From Chloroflexota bacterium (lineage in GTDB: Bacteria; Chloroflexota; Anaerolineae; Anaerolineales; Villigracilaceae): a stretch of DNA of 64,000 nucleotides. The stretch lies in the NCBI GenBank assembly GCA_021414245.1, contig JAIOOU010000007.1:124001-188000 (forward strand), read 5' to 3'. Position 1 is the first letter of the stretch. The number at the start of each line of letters is the position of its first letter. Shown here one piece after another: positions 1 to 8,880 of the stretch. The notes below the pieces were generated by a model that did no database searches, was not told the DNA's origin, and worked only from the letters and a program-made list of their open reading frames with translations. Made by a program: the position numbers and the translations under genes.

Positions 1-51
1 GCGCAGAGAGATAACGATAACAACAATTAATAGAGCAATTGATAAAAACAT
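1..51 (-). CDS. N-terminus of an unidentified membrane protein (cut by window edge)
   Basis: Seventeen codons from an ATG at 51-49 read to the window edge without a stop: MFLSIALLIVVIVISLR, a hydrophobic N-terminal membrane segment. AAGG lies 8 nt upstream as a possible ribosome site. The start is 15 nt after the stop of the preceding - strand gene, so the two are probably co-transcribed. The rest of the protein is outside the window and no family can be named. Confidence 0.5.
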   Translation of the reverse strand, partial: MFLSIALLIVVIVISLR

Positions 52-66
52 GATGGCAACCTTGGG

Positions 67-1176
67 TTATGCATTCTCAAATGCTTGTTCTAACAGCTCA
101 AGCAGATGAAGCAGATGCTTACGAGTGGATGGGTTAAGGCGCGTGTCCTGGCTGACCTTCATTTCCTCTTGACGAACGGCGCGCACAACAAAGGCAGGTA
201 CAAACATGATCCGTCCCGCGGGAATGACCTCAAACTTCGTAATATCAACGCGAAGTTCCTGATCGTCGAAATACGGCAGGCTCAGGCTGAGTCCGCGGTT
301 CAAGTTGCCGGAGTTGGCCCGCTCCTTGATGCGGGCAATGATCTCCTTTGTCTGAAAGATCGCCAGTGCACGCCCCTGATTGACCAGTTGCCCGAGCATG
401 CCGTAACGTTTCTTGGCGTATTCTTCATCAGCTGAAATATAAGGAGCGAGTGCCACAGCAAGGAATAAGACTTCCATAAACCTTTGCATCGACTTCAAAT
501 GTGCCCTGGCTTCTTCCACTGACTTAACCAGCAGCTCACCGTTTTGATCGAAGACCACCCATTGAGGCAGGAAGAACTTTCTTGCAAATGGGACAAACGG
601 TACCAGGAGATCACCGCGTCCATCTTCAGTTTTCCCATCTTCAGCAATCGCATCTGTTGACGCGGTGATGGCTGATTCTGCTTCGAGAGAATCAGTTTCA
701 GGGACAAAGGGAATCGTTTCGCCTTCATCTGCAAGTTTGTAGGTGACTGTTCGCCCTGCGGGTAACATGTTGTAAACCATGTGTGTCACAGCGGCGTGAT
801 GCAGCAAGCTTGTTGCAACAGAGACCGCCCGGTCGGGCGATTGCTCCAGCTCGGTTAATGAATGGCGAAGTTCCTTGTAAAGCTCCACTTTGCGAAGACG
901 GTTCATGAAACCGCCTGCTGTATACGAGCGTTGATTCTGCGGAATGGTCACCGGGGCGGGTTGATCCACGTTTTCGATCGTGCAAATGATTCGATCTGGA
1001 AGTGAAAAGCGGACTTGCGTACCGCCCTCAACAATGGCTTCAGCGATTTGTTTTCCCTGGGCTTCAAGAAATCGCTGGATGATGGCAGGTTGTGCAGAGA
1101 ACAAAGCCTGTTGGCGTTTGTATTCCTCTGCCAGGTGATCTGATAATGATGCCTGTTTTGATTTGGTTTCTGACAT
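67..1176 (-). CDS. hypothetical protein, 369 aa
   Basis: I do not recognise this family. The protein is mostly hydrophilic and probably cytoplasmic, with no signal peptide. An acidic, low-complexity stretch (about residues 150-190) separates an N-terminal half from a C-terminal half. One moderately hydrophobic helix lies near residue 240 (LFLAVALAPY). The C-terminus is helical and Leu-rich. It is the middle gene of a - strand run: the Usp-like gene ends 30 nt upstream and a membrane-protein gene starts 15 nt downstream, so it may share transcription with them. Nothing in the sequence points to an enzymatic role. Confidence 0.7.
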   Translation of the reverse strand: MSETKSKQASLSDHLAEEYKRQQALFSAQPAIIQRFLEAQGKQIAEAIVEGGTQVRFSLPDRIICTIENVDQPAPVTIPQNQRSYTAGGFMNRLRKVELYKELRHSLTELEQSPDRAVSVATSLLHHAAVTHMVYNMLPAGRTVTYKLADEGETIPFVPETDSLEAESAITASTDAIAEDGKTEDGRGDLLVPFVPFARKFFLPQWVVFDQNGELLVKSVEEARAHLKSMQRFMEVLFLAVALAPYISADEEYAKKRYGMLGQLVNQGRALAIFQTKEIIARIKERANSGNLNRGLSLSLPYFDDQELRVDITKFEVIPAGRIMFVPAFVVRAVRQEEMKVSQDTRLNPSTRKHLLHLLELLEQAFENA

Positions 1177-1206
1177 TCTTTACCTTTTGAAATAATGGAT
1201 TTGATC

Positions 1207-1863
1207 TTACGTAAACAGTGAATTCCACAACCAGATCAGGGCAACCTCAACAAAGATGCAGACATAGATCAGGGTTGTATGTGTCCATTCCTCTGGCAGC
1301 TGAACAATGTTCATTTCAGCCCAAAGAAATCCACCGATAATCGCCATGGACCCCAGCCAAAAAAATGCTCGGGATATGAATGTTGATTTTGGATTATTTA
1401 CCGTCCGATAGTCTGAAAGAATGTAGATGGGTGTTTCAAGGCTCGACCTAAGAACTTGATCCAGTGACTTGCGGATAAAACCCACCTTTTGTCCTGCATA
1501 ACAGGCAACGATGTCACCTTTCCGCCATGTTTTTTGGACATACTTTATCCAATCATTTCCATGCTCGATCATGATTTCGGCGGACACGTTCGGATCCTTG
1601 ATAATGGCGGCCATGGTAACCAGCTTGCGCCGAAGCTGAGATTCCTCTTCATAATCAGTGGTAAGGCTGAGGAGTAAAACGTTTAATTGCATGGACCGCG
1701 CAATTTCCCAGATTCGATGTTCAAGATCTGGCGTTTCCTTTTCAGAGGAAGGGAAAAGAACAATTAGACGGGGGGCAGGTTCTGACTCAGAATAGACCGG
1801 AGGTTCCGAATTCGACACGGGGGATAAAGTGAAGGATGGTGGGCTTACGTCAAGTTTGTTCAT
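1207..1863 (-). CDS. Usp-like domain protein with two C-terminal membrane helices
   Basis: The 218-residue protein has a disordered Pro/Ser-rich N-terminus (1-30), an alpha/beta region (about 31-152) that reads like a universal-stress-protein fold (strand RLIVLFPSS, later NVLLLSL, AEIMIEHG and PIYILSD), then two membrane helices (about 165-183 and 198-216). I chose the ATG at 1863. The frame stays open to 2142, but that extension runs through the hairpin terminator at 1943-1971 and into the response-regulator gene and has no protein character. KdpD proteins carry a Usp domain before their membrane part, and the neighbouring KdpD-like kinase (2704-4173) lacks it, so this could be a detached Usp sensor. 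That role is inference. The Usp assignment is by pattern only. Confidence 0.6.
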   Translation of the reverse strand: MNKLDVSPPSFTLSPVSNSEPPVYSESEPAPRLIVLFPSSEKETPDLEHRIWEIARSMQLNVLLLSLTTDYEEESQLRRKLVTMAAIIKDPNVSAEIMIEHGNDWIKYVQKTWRKGDIVACYAGQKVGFIRKSLDQVLRSSLETPIYILSDYRTVNNPKSTFISRAFFWLGSMAIIGGFLWAEMNIVQLPEEWTHTTLIYVCIFVEVALIWLWNSLFT

Positions 1864-1942
1864 GTCACCTCGTATATAGAACAATCTTAGCCACCTCCCA
1901 TAAAACGGCGACAAAGAATTGCACCAATCGCATAAAGAACAA

Positions 1943-1971
1943 ATAAAAAACGCCCCGTTAGTGGGGCGTTT
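1943..1971 (-). terminator. rho-independent terminator of the KdpE-like gene
   Basis: Inverted repeat AAACGCCCC / GGGGCGTTT with a short TTAGT loop at 1948-1971, followed on the - strand by a T-rich tail (TTTTTTATTT). It lies between the stop of the response-regulator gene (2012) and the Usp-like gene start (1863). Confidence 0.85.
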
Positions 1972-2011
1972 AAGAAAAACGTCACTGTTAGAATCATGAC
2001 AATGACTGGGG

Positions 2012-2707
2012 CTATTCGTCTGAAATAAATCGATACCCAATGCCAGGTTCGGTAAGAATGTATTGCGGGCGTTCAGGGTCCACTTCAAGCTTCTTCCGGA
2101 GTTGACGCATATAAACCCTGAGGTACTCTGTATGGTCTGCATCTGCCGGCCCCCATACCTGTATCAGAATATTTTGATGCGTAAGCACGCGTCCGTGGTT
2201 GGCTGCCAGATAGGCCAGGAGTTTGTATTCCGTGCCGGTTAATTTGATTTCTTCATCGCCGCGTTTGATCAGATGCCACACGAGGTCAATGGTGAGTGAC
2301 CCGGCTTTAATTAATTTGCCTTGTGCGCCCTGCCTGCCTATCGAATGGCGCAAGGCCACTCTTACACGCGCGAGCAATTCCTCGATTCCAAACGGTTTGG
2401 TCAAATAGTCGTCAGCGCCCTTGTCGAGCGCTGCCACTTTATCACGCTCACTGTCTCGTACGGAAAGAATAATGATCGGGATTTGAGTCCATTCGCGCAA
2501 GCGGGCGCAGACTTCGACGCCATCCATGTCTGGCAAACCCAGATCAAGAATGATGATGTCAGGCTCGTTCGTTGCGGCAAGGGTCAAACCCTCCTCGCCT
2601 CGGCTCGCAGTGGTTACTCTGAATCCTTTTTCAGTGAGGATGGTGCGCACCGCGCGTTGAATTTGCGGTTCATCATCAATCACCAGAATATGTGGTTCAT
2701 TGCTCAT
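2012..2707 (-). CDS. KdpE-like response regulator (OmpR/PhoB family), second copy
   Basis: The 231-residue protein has a receiver domain (1-120) with acidic pocket D11/D12, phospho-acceptor D55 (IILDLGLPD), the switch Ser in IIILSVRD and Lys in YLTKPFG. A winged-helix DNA-binding domain follows (about 135-229; LTGTEYKLLAYLA, GIGYRFI). The layout is typical for KdpE. The start overlaps the kinase stop by 4 nt (ATGA), so kinase and regulator are translationally coupled. It is divergent from the kdpFABC operon, and a second KdpE is encoded at 12147-12827. It probably binds the intergenic region at 4174-4420; whether it controls kdp or another target cannot be read from the sequence. Confidence 0.93.
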   Translation of the reverse strand: MSNEPHILVIDDEPQIQRAVRTILTEKGFRVTTASRGEEGLTLAATNEPDIIILDLGLPDMDGVEVCARLREWTQIPIIILSVRDSERDKVAALDKGADDYLTKPFGIEELLARVRVALRHSIGRQGAQGKLIKAGSLTIDLVWHLIKRGDEEIKLTGTEYKLLAYLAANHGRVLTHQNILIQVWGPADADHTEYLRVYMRQLRKKLEVDPERPQYILTEPGIGYRFISDE

Positions 2708-4173
2708 TCGGTCTCTGTGTCCATGGGGATTTGAGGAGGCAGTAAGCCGTCCCAGGTAAGGGGAAGGGTGAAATTAAAGGCGAATCCATCTGATACATTT
2801 TCCGCCCAGATCCGTCCGCCGTGTGCTTCAATGATTCCTTTGCAGATCGAAAGCCCGAGTCCGGTACCCGTCACACGGTCTGCGGCGGTGATGCGATAGA
2901 ACTTGTCAAAGATCCGTTCCAAATGTTCGGGAGGCACGTGCGGCCCCTGGTTTCTCACCTGTATATGGACTGTCTCGCCTTCGACGTTCGCTCGAATACG
3001 GATTGTGGTGTTTGACGGTGCATACTTTAAACTGTTGCTTACTAAATTTGTGAAGACCTGTTCCATCTGAACATAATCCACGGGAATGAACGGCAAACTC
3101 TCCGGCATATCAACCATAAGCTTGTGCTCGTCCACTGAATGTCTCATACGGGCCAGTACACTCTCCACGATCTCAGGCAAAATATTCCACTCACGTTTTG
3201 GCTTGAGCGCTCCCGATTCGATGCGCGACATATCGAGGAGGTTCCCAACCAGCATGTTCAAATGATCCGCTTCATCATCGATGGCCGCGATCAACTCAGG
3301 GCGTGCAGCGGAATCCCAACTGATTTCATTACTTCTTAAACTTGAGGCAGCGGCTTTGATTGTGGAAAGGGGAGTCCGCAGTTCGTGCGAAACAGAAGAT
3401 AGGAGAATGGATTTTAATTGATCGCTTTCTTCAAGGATCTTTGCGCGTGACTCTGCTTTCGCAAGCCTCGCGCGTTCCAGCGCCAACGCTCCTTGACTTG
3501 CGAAAGTTTGTAACAACCGCATCTCTCCGGACGCGATAACGGGTCCCGCCTTCCAGAGCAGAATCTCCCCGAGGTTGCCTCGCGCTGCCTGAATCGGGAC
3601 AGCCAATTCGGGAGGGCGAGTCGGGGTCTTCGTTTCAGGTAGATGAAAGGCAAAGGATGCTGTACCTGTAATATTAAGCGATACATACTCACCTTGTGAA
3701 ACAGCCTGCACTTGTTTGGCAAGGATTTGTGCAATGGCATGGTCATCGTGAAGGCCAGTAAGCGCCACACTCAATTCATAAAGCTGGGTGGCTTCGCGTT
3801 CCCGCGCATTCGCTGCGATCAGGCTTGCTTGCATGCGCCCAACCAGCTGGCTGATGACTACAGCTACCACGAGAAAGACCAGGAGGATGACTACGTCCGC
3901 AGGGCGGTGGACTGCCAGGGTGTAATAAGGTGGAATAAAAAAGTAGTTGAATGTCAGAAAGGTGATGAGTGCACTGGTGATGCCGGGGCCGAGCCCCCAA
4001 AAGGCGGTGATCAGGCCAAGCGGAATCAGATATAAAAGCGCGATCAGGGTCGTATCAAGTCCGCCGCGCAAATTAATGAAAACCACTGTGGTGACAGCGA
4101 TCGAACCTATTGCGAAAAAATATTGACCGAAGCGTGAAACTAAAGATGAAATCCGCATGTTTGTGAAGTTCAT
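2704..4173 (-). CDS. truncated-type KdpD-like sensor histidine kinase
   Basis: The 489-residue membrane kinase corresponds only to the C-terminal half of KdpD. It has four DUF4118-type membrane helices (about 18-112), a GAF-like linker domain (about 125-240), a HisKA dimerisation domain with phospho-accepting H263 (SVSHELRTPL), and an HATPase_c domain (about 365-475; N box NLVSNSLKYA, G boxes GTGLGLSI). It lacks the N-terminal ATP-binding KdpD domain and the Usp domain that full-length KdpD (as at 9477-12137) carries and that in other bacteria receive potassium or c-di-AMP signals. It pairs with the overlapping regulator gene. The input signal may therefore differ from that of the full KdpD. 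Confidence 0.92.
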   Translation of the reverse strand: MNFTNMRISSLVSRFGQYFFAIGSIAVTTVVFINLRGGLDTTLIALLYLIPLGLITAFWGLGPGITSALITFLTFNYFFIPPYYTLAVHRPADVVILLVFLVVAVVISQLVGRMQASLIAANAREREATQLYELSVALTGLHDDHAIAQILAKQVQAVSQGEYVSLNITGTASFAFHLPETKTPTRPPELAVPIQAARGNLGEILLWKAGPVIASGEMRLLQTFASQGALALERARLAKAESRAKILEESDQLKSILLSSVSHELRTPLSTIKAAASSLRSNEISWDSAARPELIAAIDDEADHLNMLVGNLLDMSRIESGALKPKREWNILPEIVESVLARMRHSVDEHKLMVDMPESLPFIPVDYVQMEQVFTNLVSNSLKYAPSNTTIRIRANVEGETVHIQVRNQGPHVPPEHLERIFDKFYRITAADRVTGTGLGLSICKGIIEAHGGRIWAENVSDGFAFNFTLPLTWDGLLPPQIPMDTETE

Positions 4174-4207
4174 TATACTCTTTTGGTAATTGCAGGAAAG
4201 AGCTTTA

Positions 4208-4290
4208 AAACGAAGTACACCAAGTATGCAAAGGAAAAAAAAGAGTCTTGATTTCCCTGGGTCTTCCTTTGTGACCTTTGTGTTTACAGA
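4208..4290. repeat. imperfect inverted element built of CCTTTGTG-like units
   Basis: Left arm contains ACGAAGTACACCAAGTATGC then AAAGG. The right arm contains CCTTTGTGACCTTTGTG, roughly its reverse complement. Short units of the CACAAAGG type are a common intergenic repeat style in bacteria with many dispersed repeats. It lies in the divergent kdp intergenic region, so a regulatory role is possible but unproven. Confidence 0.3.
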
Positions 4291-4328
4291 GAGTTATCCC
4301 ATTAAAAATAACAAAGCCGTTTTATTGG

Positions 4329-4348
4329 TTTCTTGACGCTTTCTTGAC
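4329..4348 (+). promoter_or_regulatory. direct repeat, probable KdpE operator upstream of the kdp operon
   Basis: Two identical 9-mers TTTCTTGAC start at 4329 and 4340, exactly 11 bp apart, that is one helical turn. OmpR-family regulators bind tandem half-sites with this phasing. It lies 73 bp before the first kdp start codon, an activator position. I could not define a convincing -35/-10 pair downstream (TACACT at 4392-4397 is the best -10), which fits an activator-dependent promoter. The assignment to KdpE is inference from location. Confidence 0.5.
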
Positions 4349-4420
4349 ACCCTGCCCCTTCTTCTTGCCCCTAATTTGACTGACAACTGCATACACTAAG
4401 GATCGAAATGGAGTCGCAAC

Positions 4421-4519
4421 ATGAATGATCTAATTTATATCGGCTTGACAATATTGTTCTTCGCCCTCACTTATGGATTTATCCTGGTCTGCGAGCGGCT
4501 TATGGAGGACAAATCATGA
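4421..4519 (+). CDS. 32-aa membrane peptide at the head of the kdp operon
   Basis: A 32-codon ORF encodes one membrane helix followed by a short basic/acidic tail containing CERL. GGAG lies 7 nt before the ATG. The stop overlaps the kdpF start as ATGA, so the two are translationally coupled. Small peptides with a C-(D/E)-R-L ending occur just before kdpF in other bacterial kdp operons, from general recollection. The function is unknown; a small stabilising subunit of the Kdp complex is a reasonable guess. Confidence 0.7.
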   Translation: MNDLIYIGLTILFFALTYGFILVCERLMEDKS

Positions 4520-4608
4520 ACATCCTGTATGTAATAACGGGCATCATCACACTGATCCTGTTCGTTTATCTCGTATTGGCTTTACTTAAACCGGAGTGGT
4601 TCGGATGA
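4516..4608 (+). CDS. kdpF: KdpF, small subunit of the potassium-transporting ATPase
   Basis: A 30-residue single-helix peptide (MNILYVITGIITLILFVYLV, then LALLKPEWFG). The length, the position directly before kdpA and the ending LxxLLKPExF match KdpF, which in E. coli is a 29-residue subunit that stabilises KdpFABC in the membrane. Both ends overlap neighbours by ATGA (upstream peptide at 4516-4519, kdpA at 4605-4608), so the three short cistrons form a coupled chain. Confidence 0.9.
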   Translation: MNILYVITGIITLILFVYLVLALLKPEWFG

Positions 4609-6353
4609 ATATCTATAGTTGGTTTCAGCTTATTTTCTACATAGTGGTTTTGCTGGCCCTGGCAAAACCACTTGGTTCGTTTATGGCAAAAGTCTATCAG
4701 GGGGAGCATACATTCCTGGATCGCGTGCTTGGTCCGGTGGAAAAGCTCATTTATCGCCTCTCTGGGGTCAAATCTGATGAGGAGATGAACTGGAAGACTT
4801 ACGCGATTGCTGTTTTGTTGTTTAATGCGTTTGGTTTGTTCTTTGTATATATCTTGCAGCGGTTTCAGGCGATTCTACCTTTTAACCCCCAGGGACTTGG
4901 AGCAATCACACCCGATTCTTCTTGGAATACTGCCGTAAGTTTTGCGTCCAACACCAACTGGCAGGGATATGGCGGTGAAGTGACGATGAGTTACCTCTCT
5001 CAAATGCTTGGCTTGACCGTGCAAAACTTCGTGTCTGCTGCAACGGGCATGGCTGTTATGGTTGCACTGATCCGCGGTATCGTACGTCACACGGCGAAAG
5101 GCATCGGTAATTTTTGGGTCGATCTTGCCCGTAGCACACTATATATCTTATTGCCTTTGTCTCTTGTTTTGGCACTTGCCCTTGTTTCACAAGGCGCTGT
5201 ACAAACTTTCAGCGAGTACAAGACTGTTGCCATGCTTCAACCCACAACTGATGCGAACGGCAACACCGTAACGGAACAGGTGCTGGCCGTTGGCCCTGCT
5301 GCTTCACAGATTGCGATCAAACAGTTAGGCACGAACGGCGGCGGATTCTTCAACGTTAATTCCGCTCATCCTTTTGAAAACTCAACACCATTCTCCAATT
5401 TTCTGGAGGTGCTGGCAATTCTCGTAATACCTGCTGCGTTGTGTTACACCTTCGGCAAAATGGTGGGCGATACTCGTCAGGGGTGGGTTATCCTGATCAC
5501 GATGACAATCATCCTTGTAGCCTTTATCGCATTGGCGGTTTGGGCTGAACAAGCCGGCAACCCCGCATTCACAAAGATGGGAATCGACCAGGTACAAACG
5601 AATATCAACCCTGGTGGGAACATGGAAGGCAAAGAGACCCGCTTTGGCATTGCGAACTCGGCACTCTGGGCTACGGTCACGACTGCTGCGTCGAATGGCT
5701 CGGTCAATTCCATGCATGATTCGTTTATGCCTCTCGGTGGATTGGCTCCCATGTTTCTCATGCAGTTGGGTGAGATCATTTTCGGCGGAGTCGGCTCTGG
5801 CTTGTATGGGATGCTGGCTTTCGTCATCGTGGCAGTCTTCATCTCTGGATTGATGGTCGGTCGCACTCCTGAGTATCTAGGCAAGAAGATCGAAGCCTAT
5901 GAAATGAAAATGGCAGCTCTGATGCTTCTGATCCCGATCTTGCTGGCAAAAGTTGGTACCGCTATTGCCGTGGCATCAGCAACAGGCCTTGCAACCATTT
6001 GGAACACGGGTGGACCGCATGGTTTTAGCGAAGTGCTTTATGCCTTCTCATCCGCAGCCAACAATAACGGCTCGGCATTTGCCGGCTTGGGTGCGAACAA
6101 TCCGTTCTATAACACGGCCCTCGGGATTTGCATGTTCTTTGCACGTTACTGGTTGATTGTCCCTGTACTTGCGATCGCAGGTTCCCTTGTGCAAAAGAAA
6201 AAAGTCCCTGCCAGTGGCGGGACATTACCTACACACACGCCGCTGTTCATTGTCTGGTTGATCGGTGTCATCATGATCGTGGGCGCGCTCAGCTTTATCC
6301 CTGCTCTGGCGTTGGGACCCATCGTCGAGCACCTCATGGTCTTTGCTCACTAG
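4605..6353 (+). CDS. kdpA: KdpA, potassium-binding channel subunit
   Basis: The 582-residue polytopic protein is the potassium-selective pore of the Kdp P-type ATPase in the cytoplasmic membrane. All four selectivity-filter loops are recognisable: NTNWQGYGGE, TNGGGFFNVNSAHPFEN, TTAASNGSVNSMHDSF and NNNGSAFAGLG. The highly conserved GxNMEGKETRFG loop is also present. The length is normal (E. coli 557). I chose the ATG at 4605 rather than the in-frame GTG at 4596, because the ATG overlaps the kdpF stop (ATGA) and gives the usual N-terminus. The gene is followed 12 nt later by kdpB with its own AAGGA site. Confidence 0.97.
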   Translation: MNIYSWFQLIFYIVVLLALAKPLGSFMAKVYQGEHTFLDRVLGPVEKLIYRLSGVKSDEEMNWKTYAIAVLLFNAFGLFFVYILQRFQAILPFNPQGLGAITPDSSWNTAVSFASNTNWQGYGGEVTMSYLSQMLGLTVQNFVSAATGMAVMVALIRGIVRHTAKGIGNFWVDLARSTLYILLPLSLVLALALVSQGAVQTFSEYKTVAMLQPTTDANGNTVTEQVLAVGPAASQIAIKQLGTNGGGFFNVNSAHPFENSTPFSNFLEVLAILVIPAALCYTFGKMVGDTRQGWVILITMTIILVAFIALAVWAEQAGNPAFTKMGIDQVQTNINPGGNMEGKETRFGIANSALWATVTTAASNGSVNSMHDSFMPLGGLAPMFLMQLGEIIFGGVGSGLYGMLAFVIVAVFISGLMVGRTPEYLGKKIEAYEMKMAALMLLIPILLAKVGTAIAVASATGLATIWNTGGPHGFSEVLYAFSSAANNNGSAFAGLGANNPFYNTALGICMFFARYWLIVPVLAIAGSLVQKKKVPASGGTLPTHTPLFIVWLIGVIMIVGALSFIPALALGPIVEHLMVFAH

Positions 6354-6365
6354 AAGGATTTTAGA

Positions 6366-8465
6366 ATGACTATTCAAACAAAAAAACCAGCCACATATCG
6401 CCGCGAGATCTATCAGCGAGCCATTGTGGAGTCCTTTATAAAACTTAACCCACGCCTGATGGTGCGTAATCCCGTTATGTTCGTTGTGGAAGTTGGAAGT
6501 GTATTAGCTACTGTGTTGTGGATCCAAGCTCTCGCTGGACAAGGCGAAGCCCCCACAGACTTTATCGGTGCAATTGCGATCTGGTTGTGGTTCACTGTCC
6601 TATTTGCGAATTTTTCCGAGGCTGTTGCTGAAGGACGTGGCAAGGCACAGGCCGAGTCACTGCGCAAGGCTCGTCAAGACACGCCTGCGAGGAAAATAAA
6701 CGGCGCCGCATCCGACGTGAAAACTGCGCTGTCAAAGGTTGAAGTTGTCTCATCGACTGCGTTGCGCAAGAACGATCTGTTCCTTGTTGAAGCCGGTGAT
6801 ATTCTCCCCGCAGACGGTGAGATCGAAGCAGGAATTGCTTCAGTGGATGAAAGTGCCGTGACCGGCGAATCAGCTCCCGTTGTACGTGAGGCGGGCGGAG
6901 ATCGCTCCGCTGCCACAGGCGGCACACGACTCCTTTCGGACTGGCTCATCATTCGCGTCAGCGCTGATCCTGGGCAGGGATTCCTCGATCGTATGATTAG
7001 CATGGTGGAAGGCGCGAAGAGACAAAAGACGCCGAACGAAATTGCGTTGAATATTTTGCTGGCTGGTTTCACGATCATCTTTTTAGTTGTGTGTGCAACT
7101 CTCCTGCCTTATTCATTGTATAGCGTGAGCGCTGCCGGAAAAGGCACTGCAATAACGATTACGGTCTTAGTTGCCCTGCTGGTGTGTTTGATCCCGACCA
7201 CAATCGGCGGATTACTTTCCGCCATTGGAATCGCCGGCATGGATCGCATGATCCAGCGTAACGTGATTGCCATGTCTGGTCGGGCAGTAGAGGCAGCCGG
7301 GGATGTGGATGTGCTGCTGCTCGATAAGACCGGCACGATCACACTTGGAAACCGCCAGGCCGTGGAATTCATCCCTGTCAATGGAGTGGATGTAAAAGAT
7401 TTGGCCGAAGCCGCACAACTTGCTTCTTTGGCCGATGAAACCCCTGAAGGTCGTTCAATCGTTGTGCTTGCAAAAGAACGATTTGGTTTGCGCGGACGGA
7501 CCATGGGTGCCAGTGATGAAGCGCCGCAGGGCATGCATTTCGTCCCATTCACTGCACAGACACGTATGAGCGGTGTCGACTTCGATGGAATCACCATTCG
7601 CAAAGGCGCGCCAGATACGATGGTGGAGTTGATCCAATCGAATGGCAAGGTTCCGTCCGATCTAAGACCTTCCATCGATAATATTGCCCGCATGGGCGGC
7701 ACGCCGCTGGTGGTGACGAAAAATAACAAGGCGCTGGGGGTGATCCATTTGAAAGACATCGTCAAAGGTGGAATCAGGGAGCGCTTCGCACAATTGCGCA
7801 AGATGGGCATCAAGACAGTAATGATCACAGGTGACAATCCCTTAACCGCCGCAGCGATTGCTGCCGAAGCCGGTGTGGACGACTTTCTTGCCCAAGCCAC
7901 ACCTGAGACAAAGTTGAAATTGATCCGCGAATATCAAACGGGCGGGCGCCTTGTTGCCATGACCGGTGACGGTACGAACGATGCTCCTGCGCTCGCACAA
8001 GCTGATGTTGCTGTTGCCATGAATACAGGGACACAGCCTGCGCGCGAAGCCGCCAATATGGTGGACCTCGATAGCAACCCAACGAAGCTTCTTGAGATCG
8101 TGGAGATTGGCAAGCAGCTTCTCATGACCCGCGGTGCGCTGACAACCTTCAGCATTGCTAATGATGTAGCGAAATACTTTGCCATCATCCCTGCAGCTTT
8201 TGCTTCCACATATCCTGTGTTGACTACGCTGAACTTTATGCGACTTGCCACACCGGAGAGCGCGATCTTGTCTGCGGTAATCTTCAACGCCCTCATCATC
8301 ATTGCGTTGATCCCCCTGGCTTTGCGTGGTGTACCTTATCGTGCAGTCGGTGCAGCACAATTACTGCGTGACAACCTGTTGATCTACGGAGTTGGCGGTT
8401 TGATCGCCCCATTCATTGGCATCAAGCTGATCGACATGTTGTTGGTTGCTTTTCACTTGGCTTAG
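6366..8465 (+). CDS. kdpB: KdpB, catalytic P-type ATPase subunit
   Basis: The 699-residue class IA P-type ATPase couples ATP hydrolysis to potassium uptake through KdpA. Visible motifs are the actuator TGES at 166-169, the phosphorylation motif DKTGTIT with phospho-Asp D320, and the hinge [15 protein letters not shown]. The membrane-helix Pro motif is [10 protein letters not shown]. The C-terminal membrane block is intact and the length is normal (E. coli 682). Ser in TGES is the residue whose phosphorylation inhibits E. coli KdpB at high potassium; it is conserved here. It sits between kdpA and a non-canonical small membrane gene. Confidence 0.97.
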   Translation: MTIQTKKPATYRREIYQRAIVESFIKLNPRLMVRNPVMFVVEVGSVLATVLWIQALAGQGEAPTDFIGAIAIWLWFTVLFANFSEAVAEGRGKAQAESLRKARQDTPARKINGAASDVKTALSKVEVVSSTALRKNDLFLVEAGDILPADGEIEAGIASVDESAVTGESAPVVREAGGDRSAATGGTRLLSDWLIIRVSADPGQGFLDRMISMVEGAKRQKTPNEIALNILLAGFTIIFLVVCATLLPYSLYSVSAAGKGTAITITVLVALLVCLIPTTIGGLLSAIGIAGMDRMIQRNVIAMSGRAVEAAGDVDVLLLDKTGTITLGNRQAVEFIPVNGVDVKDLAEAAQLASLADETPEGRSIVVLAKERFGLRGRTMGASDEAPQGMHFVPFTAQTRMSGVDFDGITIRKGAPDTMVELIQSNGKVPSDLRPSIDNIARMGGTPLVVTKNNKALGVIHLKDIVKGGIRERFAQLRKMGIKTVMITGDNPLTAAAIAAEAGVDDFLAQATPETKLKLIREYQTGGRLVAMTGDGTNDAPALAQADVAVAMNTGTQPAREAANMVDLDSNPTKLLEIVEIGKQLLMTRGALTTFSIANDVAKYFAIIPAAFASTYPVLTTLNFMRLATPESAILSAVIFNALIIIALIPLALRGVPYRAVGAAQLLRDNLLIYGVGGLIAPFIGIKLIDMLLVAFHLA

Positions 8466-8473
8466 GAGACTTG

Positions 8474-8878
8474 ATGATGACTACCAATGGTGCTCGTCCA
8501 AAATGGTGGCAGGTTTACCTCACCTTTCCGCTTCTGGTTGGGCTGTTCATGGTGGATACCCGCCTCAAACTTTCCTCACGCGGACATCAAGCCGTACAGA
8601 TCGGAAGCATCCTCTTGATCTATGGACTAATCCGATTGTGGTTGAAAGCCAATGCGACAGCCCTCATGAGCATGGATCAGCAGCGATTCCATGCGACAGT
8701 TACTGTAATTCGAGCTCCTGTATACCAACTTTCAGACACAAAAAACGAGAAACGCCGGATCTTCCAGTTCCCCAATTCGGAAATCAAAGGGATATTGAGC
8801 GACACATTTGAAATGGACTACATCGATGCAGAATATATTTCCGTTGATGAAGTTTCACAAGAATTAAACAAGGAATAA
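8474..8878 (+). CDS. unidentified membrane protein inserted between kdpB and kdpC
   Basis: The 134-residue protein has one or two N-terminal membrane helices (about 12-28 and 38-56) and a hydrophilic C-terminal domain (about 60-134) with beta-strand character ([27 protein letters not shown]). The standard operon order is kdpFABC, so this gene is an insertion. AGGAG ends 4-7 nt before the two adjacent ATGs at 8474 and 8477; either may be the start. It lies 8 nt after kdpB and 2 nt before kdpC, and so is fully integrated in the operon. I know of no family for it. Its place suggests an accessory or regulatory partner of the KdpFABC complex; that is inference. Confidence 0.8.
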   Translation: MMTTNGARPKWWQVYLTFPLLVGLFMVDTRLKLSSRGHQAVQIGSILLIYGLIRLWLKANATALMSMDQQRFHATVTVIRAPVYQLSDTKNEKRRIFQFPNSEIKGILSDTFEMDYIDAEYISVDEVSQELNKE

Positions 8879-8880
8879 AA

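Noticed and set aside
1864-2142. 279-nt in-frame extension of the Usp-like gene upstream of its ATG
   Set aside because: It crosses the terminator at 1943-1971 and overlaps the response-regulator gene; the translated extension has no protein-like pattern.
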